Shown: positions 1-8,628 of the stretch, one piece after another
Numbering within the stretch: position 1 is the first letter of the stretch
Layout of the letters: every line of letters begins with the position of its first letter
From: Nitratiruptor sp.
Lineage (GTDB): Bacteria; Campylobacterota; Campylobacteria; Campylobacterales; Nitratiruptoraceae
Assembly: GCA_015494595.1 (NCBI GenBank)
Contig: WGAX01000051.1
Span: 1-29,141, forward strand
DNA: 29,141 nt
Direction: 5' to 3'
Notes under the pieces: generated by a model
Databases searched by the model: none
Told to the model about the DNA's origin: nothing
The model's input: only the letters and a program-made list of their open reading frames with translations
Translations under genes and position numbers: made by a program

Positions 1-66
1 AAAAATAACTATTATTCCTACAAAAGTTATTAATCCAAATATCAATCCCAATAATATTCCATTCAT
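1..66 (-). CDS. N-terminal fragment of a small hydrophobic (membrane) protein, cut by window edge
   Basis: A minus-strand frame opens with ATG at 66-64 and stays open to the window edge, giving 22 residues that begin MNGILLGLIFGLITF and are almost entirely hydrophobic, as in a membrane helix. The ATG overlaps the stop of the preceding 75-residue gene as TAATG, and a GGAGGA ribosome site lies at 78-73. Start, ribosome site and coupling all support a real gene. Its function cannot be told from this fragment. It probably belongs with the preceding small membrane protein as a coupled pair. Confidence 0.6.
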   Translation of the reverse strand, partial: MNGILLGLIFGLITFVGIIVIF

Positions 67-293
67 TATAGTTCCTCCAATTTATCAGTTTCAATTTTTA
101 ATTTCCAAGTGAGATATAAAGCTATTATAACTAATAGTGTTCCACCAAATGCTACTAATAATTGCTTAAATAAAGATAATTTGTCAAAAGAATTAAATAT
201 AAAAGCAATAAATCCCAATAATGCAGTTAAAACAATTCCCCAAGCTAATCGGTAATTTGATACTTTCTCTTTTTGTTTATCTAACTGGCTCAT
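66..293 (-). CDS. Small two-helix membrane protein of unknown function
   Basis: This 75-residue protein has a charged N-terminus (about residues 1-15), a hydrophobic helix at about 17-35, a short polar loop, a second helix at about 44-64 and an acidic, lysine-rich tail ending DKLEEL. I do not recognise a family. The ATG at 293-291 overlaps the stop of the upstream coding-like frame as ATGA, and its own TAA overlaps the next ATG as TAATG, so three small frames form a translationally coupled chain. The DNA is visibly more AT-rich than the housekeeping genes to the right and favours TTA for leucine. This fits an accessory or acquired segment, though that is inference. Confidence 0.65.
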   Translation of the reverse strand: MSQLDKQKEKVSNYRLAWGIVLTALLGFIAFIFNSFDKLSLFKQLLVAFGGTLLVIIALYLTWKLKIETDKLEEL

Positions 294-481
294 ATTATCC
301 CTTCTTCTTTAAGTCTAATTATATCCTCTCTTAACTCTAACCAAAGCTCTTTGTTGTTTTCTGCTAATTTTTTTAAACATACCCCTTCGATAACTAATTC
401 TTTATAAATTTCACTATTCTGTGCTATTTTTAACCAAGTATCATAAAGTTTTGCACTCTCTACTGCGTTAAAATCTTTTAT
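290..481 (-). pseudogene. Coding-like frame of about 63 codons with no usual start codon
   Basis: On the minus strand a frame stays open from just after a TAG at 502-500 to a TGA at 292-290. It contains no in-frame ATG, GTG or TTG. The part after the EAL gene looks coding: it includes DFNAVESAKLYDTW and later LAENNKELWLELRED, with the charge pattern of a helical soluble protein. Its TGA overlaps the ATG of the 75-residue membrane protein (ATGA), which argues it was or is a translated neighbour. Three explanations are possible. It may be the 3' remnant of a gene whose start was lost at a junction with the GGDEF/EAL gene, it may start at ATA (481-479), or it may be reached by a -1 slip at GTTTTTA at the end of the EAL gene. 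I recognise no family. Confidence 0.4.
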
Positions 482-3400
482 TGTAAAAACTCTAAAGCTC
501 TATCCAATGAGACTGCACGGCTAAAATAGAACCCTTGAAAATAGTCGCAACCAATTTTGCGCAGAAACTGCAATACACGCTCACTCTCTACCCCCTCTGC
601 AGTCACCCTATAGCCAAAGATCTTTGCAATCTCTATAATTTTTTGCACTATCACATCATTTTTATTCTCAAAAAGATGAAGAATAAAGCCTTTATCAATC
701 TTTATCTCATTAACTGGAAGCTCTCGTAAATAGCCCAAAGAGGAGTAACCCGTACCAAAATCGTCAATAGCAATTTTGATACCAATCTCTTGAAATTTTT
801 TCATCTGCTCTGTTGCATAGGCAACATCCCTAATCAAAGCATCCTCTACAATTTCAAGAATAATAGCACTAGCCTTTTTATCTATAAATTTATTATAGAG
901 CTCATCCATAAAGCGCTTATTATTAAACTGCTCTGTAGAGATATTAATAGAGACCTCAATATCTTGATAATACTGCATAAGCTCCAAATCTCGCAACACA
1001 TTCTCTACAATCGACAGTGTCATATCATAGATCAATTTTGTCCCTCTAATATAGGGGAAAAATTTATCAGGATATAACAGACCATTAACCTTAGATTCCC
1101 AGCGCACCAAAGCCTCAAATCCCTTGACTTCCCCTGTTTTTACCGCTATTTTTGGCTGATAGAATACTTTAAATTCTCTATTCTTTAGCCCCTTTTCAAT
1201 CTCCTTTTTCATTATCAAAAACTGCTTGGATTCAATATCTAGCTTTTCATCATAAAAGCTGAATCCTCTTTTGCCATTTTTTTTGCTATGGTACATTGCA
1301 ATATCTGCATTTGTAATAATATCTTCTGGCGTACTTTCGCCCATCGGAAAAATATATATACCTATACTAAAACTTATATCAATCTCTATATCATCAATAA
1401 TTATAGGTTTATCATAAATATCTAGCAGTTTCTGTGCCATTACAGCAGCTTTACTACTTGCACTATGGAGATCTTTTCCCACATCTACCATCACAAAAGC
1501 AAACTCATCCCCGCTAATTCTAGCAAGTATATCACCCTCTTTTTTCAATTTCTTCAAGCGCTGCGAAACCTCGATTAATACCTTGTCTCCTATCGTATGT
1601 CCATAAGAGTCATTAATGTATTTAAAATTATCTATATCAATAAATAAGAAGGCATTTAAAAACTGCTCTTTTTGGGCAGTTTGGCGAACAAGCTCCAACT
1701 CTTCAATGAGTTTCCCACGATTAAAAACCTCTGTGAGCAGATCGTACATCGCTCGTTTTTCATTCTCTTCTTGAATCTTTTTTAAATCGCTAATATCAAA
1801 GAAGTGAGACACATAGTTGGTGATCTCCCCCTCTTCATTACGAATGGCAGTAATAGAGAGAATCTGCGGATAGATTGTGCCATCTTTTTTGCGATTATAG
1901 ATCTCTCCTTTCCAGTGTCCTTTCTCTTTAATATCCCTCCACATCTTTTCATAAAACTCTTTAGGGTGTTTACCAGATTTCAAAATAGAGGGTTTTTTGC
2001 CTAAAACCTCCTCCTCTTTATAGCCTGTTATCTCCTCAAAAGCTTTATTGACCTTAACAATATCCCCGTTTTTATCTGTAAGTACGATCGCTTCATGCGA
2101 ATCGAAAGTGTGGCTAAGAAGTGCCAAATTCTCTTGCATCTGCTGCTGTTTTTGCTGCACTTCAAGCTGCCATAAGCTCGTCTCAAAAATATCGATCATC
2201 CTCATTATAAAATCGATTACTCTTATTGAGAGAGTGCGTTGGCTTGCAACAACTAAAATAAATTTACACTCCTTGCCTATAATAATAGGGAAAAGGGCAA
2301 CCGTTTTTACTTTATGCAAGCGCAGCTCTTTACACTGCACAGAGAGAATTTTATACTGCTTCTTCTTACTCACCTCTTGGATAGCGTTTTTTAACAGCCC
2401 TTTTAACTTCTCATTAATATAGGAGACTGCTATCTTCTCAACAGCAAAAATCTCCTCCCCCTTACAATCGCTAATATAAAGAAAACTAAAAAGAGAGGTT
2501 TTATCAAGATAAACAGCAAAAAGATTTACAATGGTTTGGAAATTTTTGATATGCAAAATATTTTCTGAAAATTCAGAAAAAATGGAGTAAAGAGCTTTAT
2601 CCTTTCGCATCATATTGTAATAGAGAGCCATTTTTTCCAAAAAGTTGCTAAAAAAGCGTAAAAAGAGCACAAGAAAGATGAATATCAACATCCATACTAA
2701 AGCACTAATCAGCAGCGTATATAAACTCTTTTGCTGCAATTTTACTTGAAAAGAGACAATTTTTCGTAGTACACTATACTCAATAGCAAAAAGGGTATCA
2801 ATATATCTTGTAGCAATACTCCACCACTTCTGCTTAGAAGGAGTAATTTTCTTACTAATAATCTTCTCTTTAAAATCTTCAAACTCCTTTTTGAAGTTTA
2901 AAGGAATACGCTTTTTAAAAAGAATTGCAATTTGATAAGGCATATTTCTTTGCAAAAGAGTCTCTAACGCTTTATACTGAATTTCAAGCTTAATAATTTG
3001 AGGCAAAATCTCTTTTCTTTGCCTTTTACTGTAGATAAAATAGGCTATTAAAGCACGCTGCTTACCACTTACTTCTGTAAGCTCTAAAATAGTATGAAAA
3101 GTTAAAGAGTACTGTAAAAACTCTTTATTAAAAAACTCCCTACCCAGAATTTGGGTAGTAGTAATAAGTTGTTGAATAATCTTACTATAACTTTGCATAA
3201 TGCCAAGAATTTTCAACTTTTTTTTATCAATACGCTTGCGTAATGCGGAGAGTTTATTAATATACTCTATAACTGTTTTAAGATGGGGAATCTTGAGTTC
3301 ATTTTGCAATAAAAAATCTAGAAATCTTTTTATAAGTTTACTATTTTTTGCTCGAATCGCTTGTAAACTTTTACGATATTGAGGCTGTGTAAGGGCTAAA

Positions 3401-3606
3401 ATAGAGAGCCCTCGCTCTTTTTGAAGATTTTGCACCAATAAAAGTGCATAATAGGTATAATCGATCTCTTTTTTAAAAGATTTACTCTTCTCGTATGCCA
3501 AATAGTTGTTATATACAGAGGTGGTTGCAAAATATACCAACCCTGTAGCAGGAATCAAAAGGATAAAAAAGATTTTATACTGTAGATTCTTTAGAAACCG
3601 TTCCAA
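478..3606 (-). CDS. Membrane-anchored NIT-PAS-GGDEF-EAL cyclic-di-GMP signalling protein
   Basis: This 1042-residue protein probably makes and/or breaks cyclic-di-GMP in response to a periplasmic signal. Visible parts are a membrane helix at about 11-29 and a helical periplasmic region at about 45-290 with the NIT (nitrate/nitrite-sensing) signature LQKERG near 61-66. A second helix follows at about 296-318. A GAF-like linker spans about 340-480 (weak), PAS is at about 500-608, GGDEF at about 620-785 and EAL at about 800-1042. The cyclase motif is SGDEF (698-702). The inhibitory RxxD site is K-E-G-D (689-692), so product inhibition is probably lost. EAL residues look intact: EALVRW at 831, DDFGTG at 948, KIDKGF at 969 and EGVE at 1004-1007, so phosphodiesterase activity is likely. 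The start is TTG at 3606: an in-frame stop lies just upstream and no ATG follows nearby. The gene overlaps ubiE by 32 bases. Confidence 0.9.
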   Translation of the reverse strand: MERFLKNLQYKIFFILLIPATGLVYFATTSVYNNYLAYEKSKSFKKEIDYTYYALLLVQNLQKERGLSILALTQPQYRKSLQAIRAKNSKLIKRFLDFLLQNELKIPHLKTVIEYINKLSALRKRIDKKKLKILGIMQSYSKIIQQLITTTQILGREFFNKEFLQYSLTFHTILELTEVSGKQRALIAYFIYSKRQRKEILPQIIKLEIQYKALETLLQRNMPYQIAILFKKRIPLNFKKEFEDFKEKIISKKITPSKQKWWSIATRYIDTLFAIEYSVLRKIVSFQVKLQQKSLYTLLISALVWMLIFIFLVLFLRFFSNFLEKMALYYNMMRKDKALYSIFSEFSENILHIKNFQTIVNLFAVYLDKTSLFSFLYISDCKGEEIFAVEKIAVSYINEKLKGLLKNAIQEVSKKKQYKILSVQCKELRLHKVKTVALFPIIIGKECKFILVVASQRTLSIRVIDFIMRMIDIFETSLWQLEVQQKQQQMQENLALLSHTFDSHEAIVLTDKNGDIVKVNKAFEEITGYKEEEVLGKKPSILKSGKHPKEFYEKMWRDIKEKGHWKGEIYNRKKDGTIYPQILSITAIRNEEGEITNYVSHFFDISDLKKIQEENEKRAMYDLLTEVFNRGKLIEELELVRQTAQKEQFLNAFLFIDIDNFKYINDSYGHTIGDKVLIEVSQRLKKLKKEGDILARISGDEFAFVMVDVGKDLHSASSKAAVMAQKLLDIYDKPIIIDDIEIDISFSIGIYIFPMGESTPEDIITNADIAMYHSKKNGKRGFSFYDEKLDIESKQFLIMKKEIEKGLKNREFKVFYQPKIAVKTGEVKGFEALVRWESKVNGLLYPDKFFPYIRGTKLIYDMTLSIVENVLRDLELMQYYQDIEVSINISTEQFNNKRFMDELYNKFIDKKASAIILEIVEDALIRDVAYATEQMKKFQEIGIKIAIDDFGTGYSSLGYLRELPVNEIKIDKGFILHLFENKNDVIVQKIIEIAKIFGYRVTAEGVESERVLQFLRKIGCDYFQGFYFSRAVSLDRALEFLQ

Positions 3607-4312
3607 TTTTTCTCGCTATAAATAGTGTCGATATACCAAAGGAGAAAGCCTCCACACTCTCTATCTTAAACCCACTCTCTTGCAATTCACCTATAAGCTG
3701 CTCTGTTGTCAAAAAAGCATCAATAGAGTTTGGCAGATACTCATACGCATCTTTATTACCTGAAACCATCCCGCCAACCATTGGCAAAATCTTTTTCATA
3801 TATAACTCCACTACTTTATCTATTATAGTACTATGTTGACGCTTTGTAAACTCTAATATAACTAAAATGCCATCTGGTTTTAAGATCCTGTAAAACTCTG
3901 CAATCGCGCGTTGACGCTCCACTACATTACGGATCCCATATGTAATACTAACAAATTCACTACTACTCTCTTCTAATGGAAGCTCTTGGGCATAAGCTTG
4001 CATATAGGAGAAGTGGGGAAACTTCTCTTTTGCAACCCCTAACATACCCTGAGATGGATCGACTCCTATAAATCTTTTGACACTTATACCTCTCTTTTGG
4101 GCAATCTTTTCCCAAAATCCTAGCATATCTCCTGTACCACAAGCTACATCTACAATCTGCTCAACCTCTTGATTACCATAGAGCCGATAAGCCTTCTCAC
4201 ACGCCCGTTTACGCCAAGCTATATCGCTACCAAAACTAAGTACTCTATTGGCAAGATCATAATTCTTGGCAATATCATCAAACATTGTTACTATCTTTTT
4301 TTGCTTATCCAT
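3575..4312 (-). CDS. ubiE: Demethylmenaquinone/ubiquinone C-methyltransferase (UbiE/MenG)
   Basis: This 245-residue class I SAM-dependent methyltransferase adds the ring C-methyl group in the last step of quinone synthesis. In Campylobacterota, which use menaquinones, the substrate is most likely demethylmenaquinone. Family marks are FDDIAKNYDLANRVLS near residues 11-26, the SAM-binding loop VDVACGTGDM near 54-63, and the second signature with GIRNV and later RILKPDG. The length matches the family. ATG at 4312 lies inside the 3' end of ribD (8-base overlap), with GTAGGA as a ribosome site. The GGDEF/EAL gene starts within its 3' end. The deduced C-terminus runs slightly past the usual end (IARKIGTVSKESTV), so the final residues double as the start region of the next gene. 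Confidence 0.95.
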   Translation of the reverse strand: MDKQKKIVTMFDDIAKNYDLANRVLSFGSDIAWRKRACEKAYRLYGNQEVEQIVDVACGTGDMLGFWEKIAQKRGISVKRFIGVDPSQGMLGVAKEKFPHFSYMQAYAQELPLEESSSEFVSITYGIRNVVERQRAIAEFYRILKPDGILVILEFTKRQHSTIIDKVVELYMKKILPMVGGMVSGNKDAYEYLPNSIDAFLTTEQLIGELQESGFKIESVEAFSFGISTLFIARKIGTVSKESTV

Positions 4313-5306
4313 TCCTACTCCAAATTAGAAGATCACTCCCTACTCTTTGCGTATGAAGAAACTCCACTCTTTTATTGATGGCATAGTTAGGTTTTGGCTT
4401 CATTGTTGGTGCAACAAAGATCATATACCAATCAACTAAATCTTTTGTAGCCTGCAGCATTCCTTCTCCCCCCTCTATCATTATAAAATTATACTCTTCT
4501 ACTCTTTGTAAACTAGACTCTATAAAAACCTCTCTATTATCCACTTTAAAAAGAGGTATTTTTGGATTAAAATCTTTTCTTTTTGAATAGATTAGCACAT
4601 CGGGGGCTCTGCCTCCAACTAATCTACTATCAAGTCTTGGCTTATCTACTCTTACCGTATTGCCTCCAATGACTAAAAGATCTATTTTGCTGCGCAGTTT
4701 ATGCACAAGCTCTCTAGATGCTAAAGAGCTTATAATCCCATCAGTAATATTTGCATTGAGAGTTTGGGCTAGCTTAAAAAAAACAAACTGCTTTTTACTC
4801 CACTTTACAAAGGGCTCAAGCAGGGCTTGCGCCTCCTTCTCTTTTACACCTACTACAACCTCAATTCCTCTTTTGCGTAAATAGTTGAAACCTCCAGCAG
4901 CCTTTGGATTTGGATCTAGTGTTGCAATCACTACTTTCTTGAAATTGAGCTCTTGAAGAAGCAGAGCACAAGGAGGCGTTTTACCATAGTGAAAACAGGG
5001 CTCTAAAGTTACATAAATGGTAGCATCTGTAAAAAGATTTTTAGCGTAGGTTTGTAAATAGTTGTGTAGATGTAGAGACTCTTTAATCTTTAATATATCA
5101 CTATCACCGCTTAAAAGATAGTAAGCCTCCTTAATAGCCTCTACCTCAGCGTGGGGTTTACCGGCAGCTTTGTGGGCAGCTATGCTTAAAAGTCTTCCAT
5201 TTTTAACAACTGCAGCGCCAACGGCAGGATTGGGGTAGGTTAATCCTTGATATTTCCAAGCCTCATCAATAGCGGCTTGCATATAAAAAGCATCTAAATC
5301 TACCAT
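4305..5306 (-). CDS. ribD: Bifunctional riboflavin deaminase/reductase RibD
   Basis: This 333-residue protein covers two successive steps of riboflavin synthesis: deamination of the pyrimidine intermediate, then NADPH-dependent reduction of its ribosyl side chain. The N-terminal cytidine-deaminase-like domain has the zinc motif HAE at 52-54 and the TLEPC...PPC motif with C104 and C113. The C-terminal half has the RibD reductase pattern, including INLLVIGGNTV-like (here IDLLVIGGNTV) and VDKPRLDSR. An insert of roughly 25 residues (about 62-88) separates the HAE and PC motifs compared with the compact E. coli enzyme. ATG at 5306 overlaps the end of rimP by 7 bases, and the stop overlaps ubiE. 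I see no sign of a riboswitch, so expression probably follows the translation operon upstream. Confidence 0.94.
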   Translation of the reverse strand: MVDLDAFYMQAAIDEAWKYQGLTYPNPAVGAAVVKNGRLLSIAAHKAAGKPHAEVEAIKEAYYLLSGDSDILKIKESLHLHNYLQTYAKNLFTDATIYVTLEPCFHYGKTPPCALLLQELNFKKVVIATLDPNPKAAGGFNYLRKRGIEVVVGVKEKEAQALLEPFVKWSKKQFVFFKLAQTLNANITDGIISSLASRELVHKLRSKIDLLVIGGNTVRVDKPRLDSRLVGGRAPDVLIYSKRKDFNPKIPLFKVDNREVFIESSLQRVEEYNFIMIEGGEGMLQATKDLVDWYMIFVAPTMKPKPNYAINKRVEFLHTQRVGSDLLIWSRNG

Positions 5307-5728
5307 TCAAAATAGGTCTTTGCGCTAGCTATCTCATCCAAGGCTACTTTGCGCTCCCCATCTTCTGTATTGAGAACAACGCTGTTATCCTCTACTTTTG
5401 TTAGTTGTCCTTCAATAACAGTGCCATCTATGGTGGTAATACGCACATTCTCTCCTATAGAGTTTGCAAAATGGGAGGGCTTTTTGAGCTTTCGCTCAAC
5501 TCCGGGAGAGCTAACTTCTAGATAATACTCCCCTTTTACAGGTGGATGCACATCAAGAAGCGGAGAGATAAGATTGGAGATCTGCGCGCACTTATCAAGA
5601 TCAACACCATCTTTTGTCTTAATGGTAACACGATAGATAGTTTTACCTCTTTCATTTACTGTCTCTATATCGTAAAGCGTTGCGCCACAAGATTCTACCA
5701 ACTTTTGGATCTCTTGCTCAAGACTCAC
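5300..5728 (-). CDS. rimP: Ribosome maturation factor RimP
   Basis: This 142-residue cytoplasmic factor assists maturation of the 30S subunit. It has the two-domain RimP layout. The N-terminal domain begins LEQEIQKLVESCGATLYDIE and contains the family pattern VDLDKCAQISNLISPLLD and YYLEVSSPGVERKL. A small C-terminal SH3-like domain follows (EGQLTKVEDNSVVLNTEDG). The start is GTG at 5728, overlapping the rbfA stop as GTGA. Linkage infB-rbfA-rimP is the usual arrangement in Campylobacterota and is widespread in bacteria. Length and motifs leave little doubt. Confidence 0.93.
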   Translation of the reverse strand: MSLEQEIQKLVESCGATLYDIETVNERGKTIYRVTIKTKDGVDLDKCAQISNLISPLLDVHPPVKGEYYLEVSSPGVERKLKKPSHFANSIGENVRITTIDGTVIEGQLTKVEDNSVVLNTEDGERKVALDEIASAKTYFEW

Positions 5729-6075
5729 TGATTATCCTTTATCTTTGCAAAGAGCTCTTCAATCTTTTTTTGCTGATCTAAAAGCTCATCAAATTTAAAG
5801 TGAAACTTTGGACACTTAAACCATCCACTCATCTCTAAACAGTAGCTTTGCAAAATAGGGGCTGCTTTTTTGAGGGCTTTTAGGATCTCCTTTTGCTCTT
5901 CGGGGCTATAGATCGATTTATCGATATAGACATCTGCATCATACCCCCCACGTTTCACATCCACATCTGTCACAGTCAAACCTCTTAAGCGCTCATCTGC
6001 CAGCTCCCCTAACGCTTCAGAGATCAGCTCAATCAATAGGGAGGCTTGCCTTTTTCTCTTAATCTCACTACTCAT
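5725..6075 (-). CDS. rbfA: Ribosome-binding factor A
   Basis: This 116-residue KH-type RNA-binding protein works late in 30S assembly near helix 1 of 16S rRNA. Recognisable parts are IKRKRQASLLIELISEAL near the N-terminus, LRGLTVTDVDVKRGGYDADVYI in the centre (the RbfA beta strand and turn) and FKCPKFHFKFDELLDQ near the C-terminus. The protein fits the short bacterial form. ATG at 6075 is preceded by AAGGAT five bases away and lies 9 bases after the infB stop. Its own TGA overlaps the GTG of rimP. Confidence 0.92.
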   Translation of the reverse strand: MSSEIKRKRQASLLIELISEALGELADERLRGLTVTDVDVKRGGYDADVYIDKSIYSPEEQKEILKALKKAAPILQSYCLEMSGWFKCPKFHFKFDELLDQQKKIEELFAKIKDNQ

Positions 6076-6084
6076 AAGCTATCC

Positions 6085-8628
6085 TTATAGTGTAGCTGCC
6101 TCTTCTATCTCTTTATAGACCTCAATCACATCCCCAACTTTAATATCGTTGAAGTTTTCGATCATAAGCCCACACTCATACCCCTTGCTCACCTCTTTGA
6201 CATCATCTTTAAAACGCTTCAAAGAGCTAATGGCACTATCATAAATCACTACGCCATCACGAATTACTCTAGCTTTTGCGTTTCTCTCTATAACTCCATC
6301 TATTACCATACATCCTGCAACAGTGCCAACTTTTGGCACATTAAATGTCTCTCTTACTTCTGCTTGTCCAATAGTCTCCTCTTTAATAATAGGTGAGAGC
6401 ATACCGCTAAGTAGCGCTTTTACTTCATCTATTAAGTCATAAATAATAGAGTAGGTTTTAATAGTTACGCCTAGCTGCTTTGCTTTCTCTTTTACACTAC
6501 CTGTTGGGCGCACATTAAAGCCAAGTATTATAGCATTCTCACTGGCATCTGCCAATGTCACATCACTCTCGCTGATAGCTCCCACACCCGCGTGAATAAT
6601 ATCGACTTTAACCTCTTCATTCTTGAGTTTCTCTAAACTACCCTTAATAGCCTCAAGACTTCCTTGGGTATCTGCTTTGATAATGACTGGAAGCTTTTTG
6701 AGTTGTCCCTCTTTTACAAGCTGGCTAAGCTCTTCAAGGGTTACTTTGGTGGTTTTGCTAAGCTCTTTTTGTCTCTCATACTCTGCTCTTCGCTCAGCAT
6801 ACTCCCTTGCCATCTCAGCATCTTTGACAGCTACCATAATCTCTCCAGCAGGCGGTACCTTATCAAGCCCTACCACCATACCTGGCTCGCTGGGAGCTCT
6901 TTGCTTTACCATCTTGCCCATATCATCAATAATGGCTCTGACTCTCCCATATGCTACCCCACACACCACATGATCGCCAACTTTAAGCGTCCCATTCTTC
7001 ACAATCACAGTAGCCACAGGACCTCGCCCCTTTTCCAAAGAGCTCTCTATGACAACAGCTTTTGCCTCTCTTTTTGGATTGGCTTTTAGCTCCATAAGCT
7101 CAGCTTGGAGTAAAATAGTATCAAGCAGCTCATCTATCCCTTCGCCAGTTTTTGCACTTACTGGCACAAACTCATACTCTCCACCCCACTCACTTGGCGT
7201 AATACCAAGCTCTGCCATTTGTGACTTGACAAGATCTGGATTGGCATCTGGTTTATCTATTTTATTAATTGCCACAATCATTGGCACATCTGCAGTTTTA
7301 GCGTGATTGACAGCCTCTACGGTTTGAGGCTTTACCCCATCATCTGCAGCTACTACAATAATGGCAATATCGGTAGCTTGCGCACCACGAGCGCGCATCT
7401 CGGTAAATGCTTCGTGTCCTGGAGTATCGATAAAAGTAATTTTTTTTCCATCTTTTTGGATCATATACGCACCAATATGCTGCGTAATTCCTCCAGCCTC
7501 TTTTTGAGCAATTTTTGAGTGTCGAATATAATCAAGCAAAGAGGTTTTACCGTGATCTACATGCCCCATAATGGTAATGACAGGAGGCCTCTCTTCAAAG
7601 TAGTCATCTTCTATGCTGTCATAGACTTTTAGATAATCTAGCTCTTCCAAAACATTTTTGATCTTAATTTCTAATCCAAACTCCTCTGCTAAAATCTCCA
7701 AGGTCTCTTTGTCTAAAAAGTCGTTTTTGGTAGCCATCATACCAAGATTAAAGAGTACTTTAATCACATCTGCTACACTCTTACCAGCCTTTTCGGCAAA
7801 CTCATACACCCTTACCTCTTCTGGAATCTCCACAATTTTTACCTCTTGAGCAGTTTTTGTCTCTTTTTTCTTTCTCTTTTTCTTTTTGGATCTACTAATG
7901 CTAGCCTGCTCAATATTAAAACTCTTCCTAGCAACCTTAACCTGCTTTTTCTCCTGTTTTTTGGGTGCTGGTTTTTGCTCCTCCTCAACCTTTTGCAACT
8001 CCTCGCTAAAATCTGGCAATACTACAACATTCTCTTCTAGCTCCAAACTTACATCGCTCAAATCTCTATCTTCTAAAATCTCAATTTTTTTACCCTCACT
8101 CTTTTTAGGCGCAGGAGCTGCTTTTTTAGCCTTTTTGGGCTTTCTTTTTAGCTCTATAGGCTGTTCTTTTTTCTCTTCAATCATTGGTGACTGCTGCTCT
8201 TGTTGAGGCTTCTCTTCAGGTTTGGGAGGGCGTTTTTTCTTTACAATGACCAAACCTCGTCTTTTTTGTAATGTAGGAGGAGTAAGTCTCTCTTTTTTCT
8301 CTTTTGTCTCTTTTATCTCTTTTTTTGGCTTCTCTTTACTCTCTTGTTTCGACTCCACTTTCAAAGGCTCTGGAGCAGGTGAGGCTTGCTCCTCTTGCTG
8401 TATAGACTCCTCTTTTTTTGGCTCCTCTTTTGACTGTGGGGGTTGAGGCTCTTGAGATGCTGGAGCTTCACCACTCATAATATATTCAGCTAACTTTTCG
8501 GCTTCTTCATAAGTGACACTGCTTGAAATCGCTTTGACCTTTAGTCCCATCTCTTTCGCTTTTTCTAAAACATCTTTACTTTTTAATCCTAATTCATTTG
8601 CGATCTGATGGATTCGAACTTTATCCAT
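6085..8628 (-). CDS. infB: Translation initiation factor IF-2
   Basis: This 847-residue GTPase delivers initiator tRNA to the 30S subunit and drives subunit joining. An N-terminal IF2N domain spans about 1-50. A long low-complexity linker rich in Lys, Glu, Pro and Gln follows (about 52-260), then a second IF2N-like helical domain (about 268-330). The G domain begins near 348, with G1 GHVDHGKT at 355-362, the switch region GGITQHIG near 379, DTPGHE at 401 and NKID near 455. Beta-barrel and C-terminal IF2 domains complete the usual bacterial length. The ATG is preceded by AAAGGAG and overlaps the 3' end of ylxR by 8 bases. Several long opposite-strand frames over this gene are shadows of the repetitive linker and regular codon use. 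Confidence 0.97.
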   Translation of the reverse strand: MDKVRIHQIANELGLKSKDVLEKAKEMGLKVKAISSSVTYEEAEKLAEYIMSGEAPASQEPQPPQSKEEPKKEESIQQEEQASPAPEPLKVESKQESKEKPKKEIKETKEKKERLTPPTLQKRRGLVIVKKKRPPKPEEKPQQEQQSPMIEEKKEQPIELKRKPKKAKKAAPAPKKSEGKKIEILEDRDLSDVSLELEENVVVLPDFSEELQKVEEEQKPAPKKQEKKQVKVARKSFNIEQASISRSKKKKRKKKETKTAQEVKIVEIPEEVRVYEFAEKAGKSVADVIKVLFNLGMMATKNDFLDKETLEILAEEFGLEIKIKNVLEELDYLKVYDSIEDDYFEERPPVITIMGHVDHGKTSLLDYIRHSKIAQKEAGGITQHIGAYMIQKDGKKITFIDTPGHEAFTEMRARGAQATDIAIIVVAADDGVKPQTVEAVNHAKTADVPMIVAINKIDKPDANPDLVKSQMAELGITPSEWGGEYEFVPVSAKTGEGIDELLDTILLQAELMELKANPKREAKAVVIESSLEKGRGPVATVIVKNGTLKVGDHVVCGVAYGRVRAIIDDMGKMVKQRAPSEPGMVVGLDKVPPAGEIMVAVKDAEMAREYAERRAEYERQKELSKTTKVTLEELSQLVKEGQLKKLPVIIKADTQGSLEAIKGSLEKLKNEEVKVDIIHAGVGAISESDVTLADASENAIILGFNVRPTGSVKEKAKQLGVTIKTYSIIYDLIDEVKALLSGMLSPIIKEETIGQAEVRETFNVPKVGTVAGCMVIDGVIERNAKARVIRDGVVIYDSAISSLKRFKDDVKEVSKGYECGLMIENFNDIKVGDVIEVYKEIEEAATL

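Noticed and set aside
6623..8446. Several long plus-strand frames opposite infB
   Set aside because: They mirror the regular codon use and Lys/Glu-rich linker of IF-2, give Ser/Phe/Leu-rich translations and have no ribosome sites.
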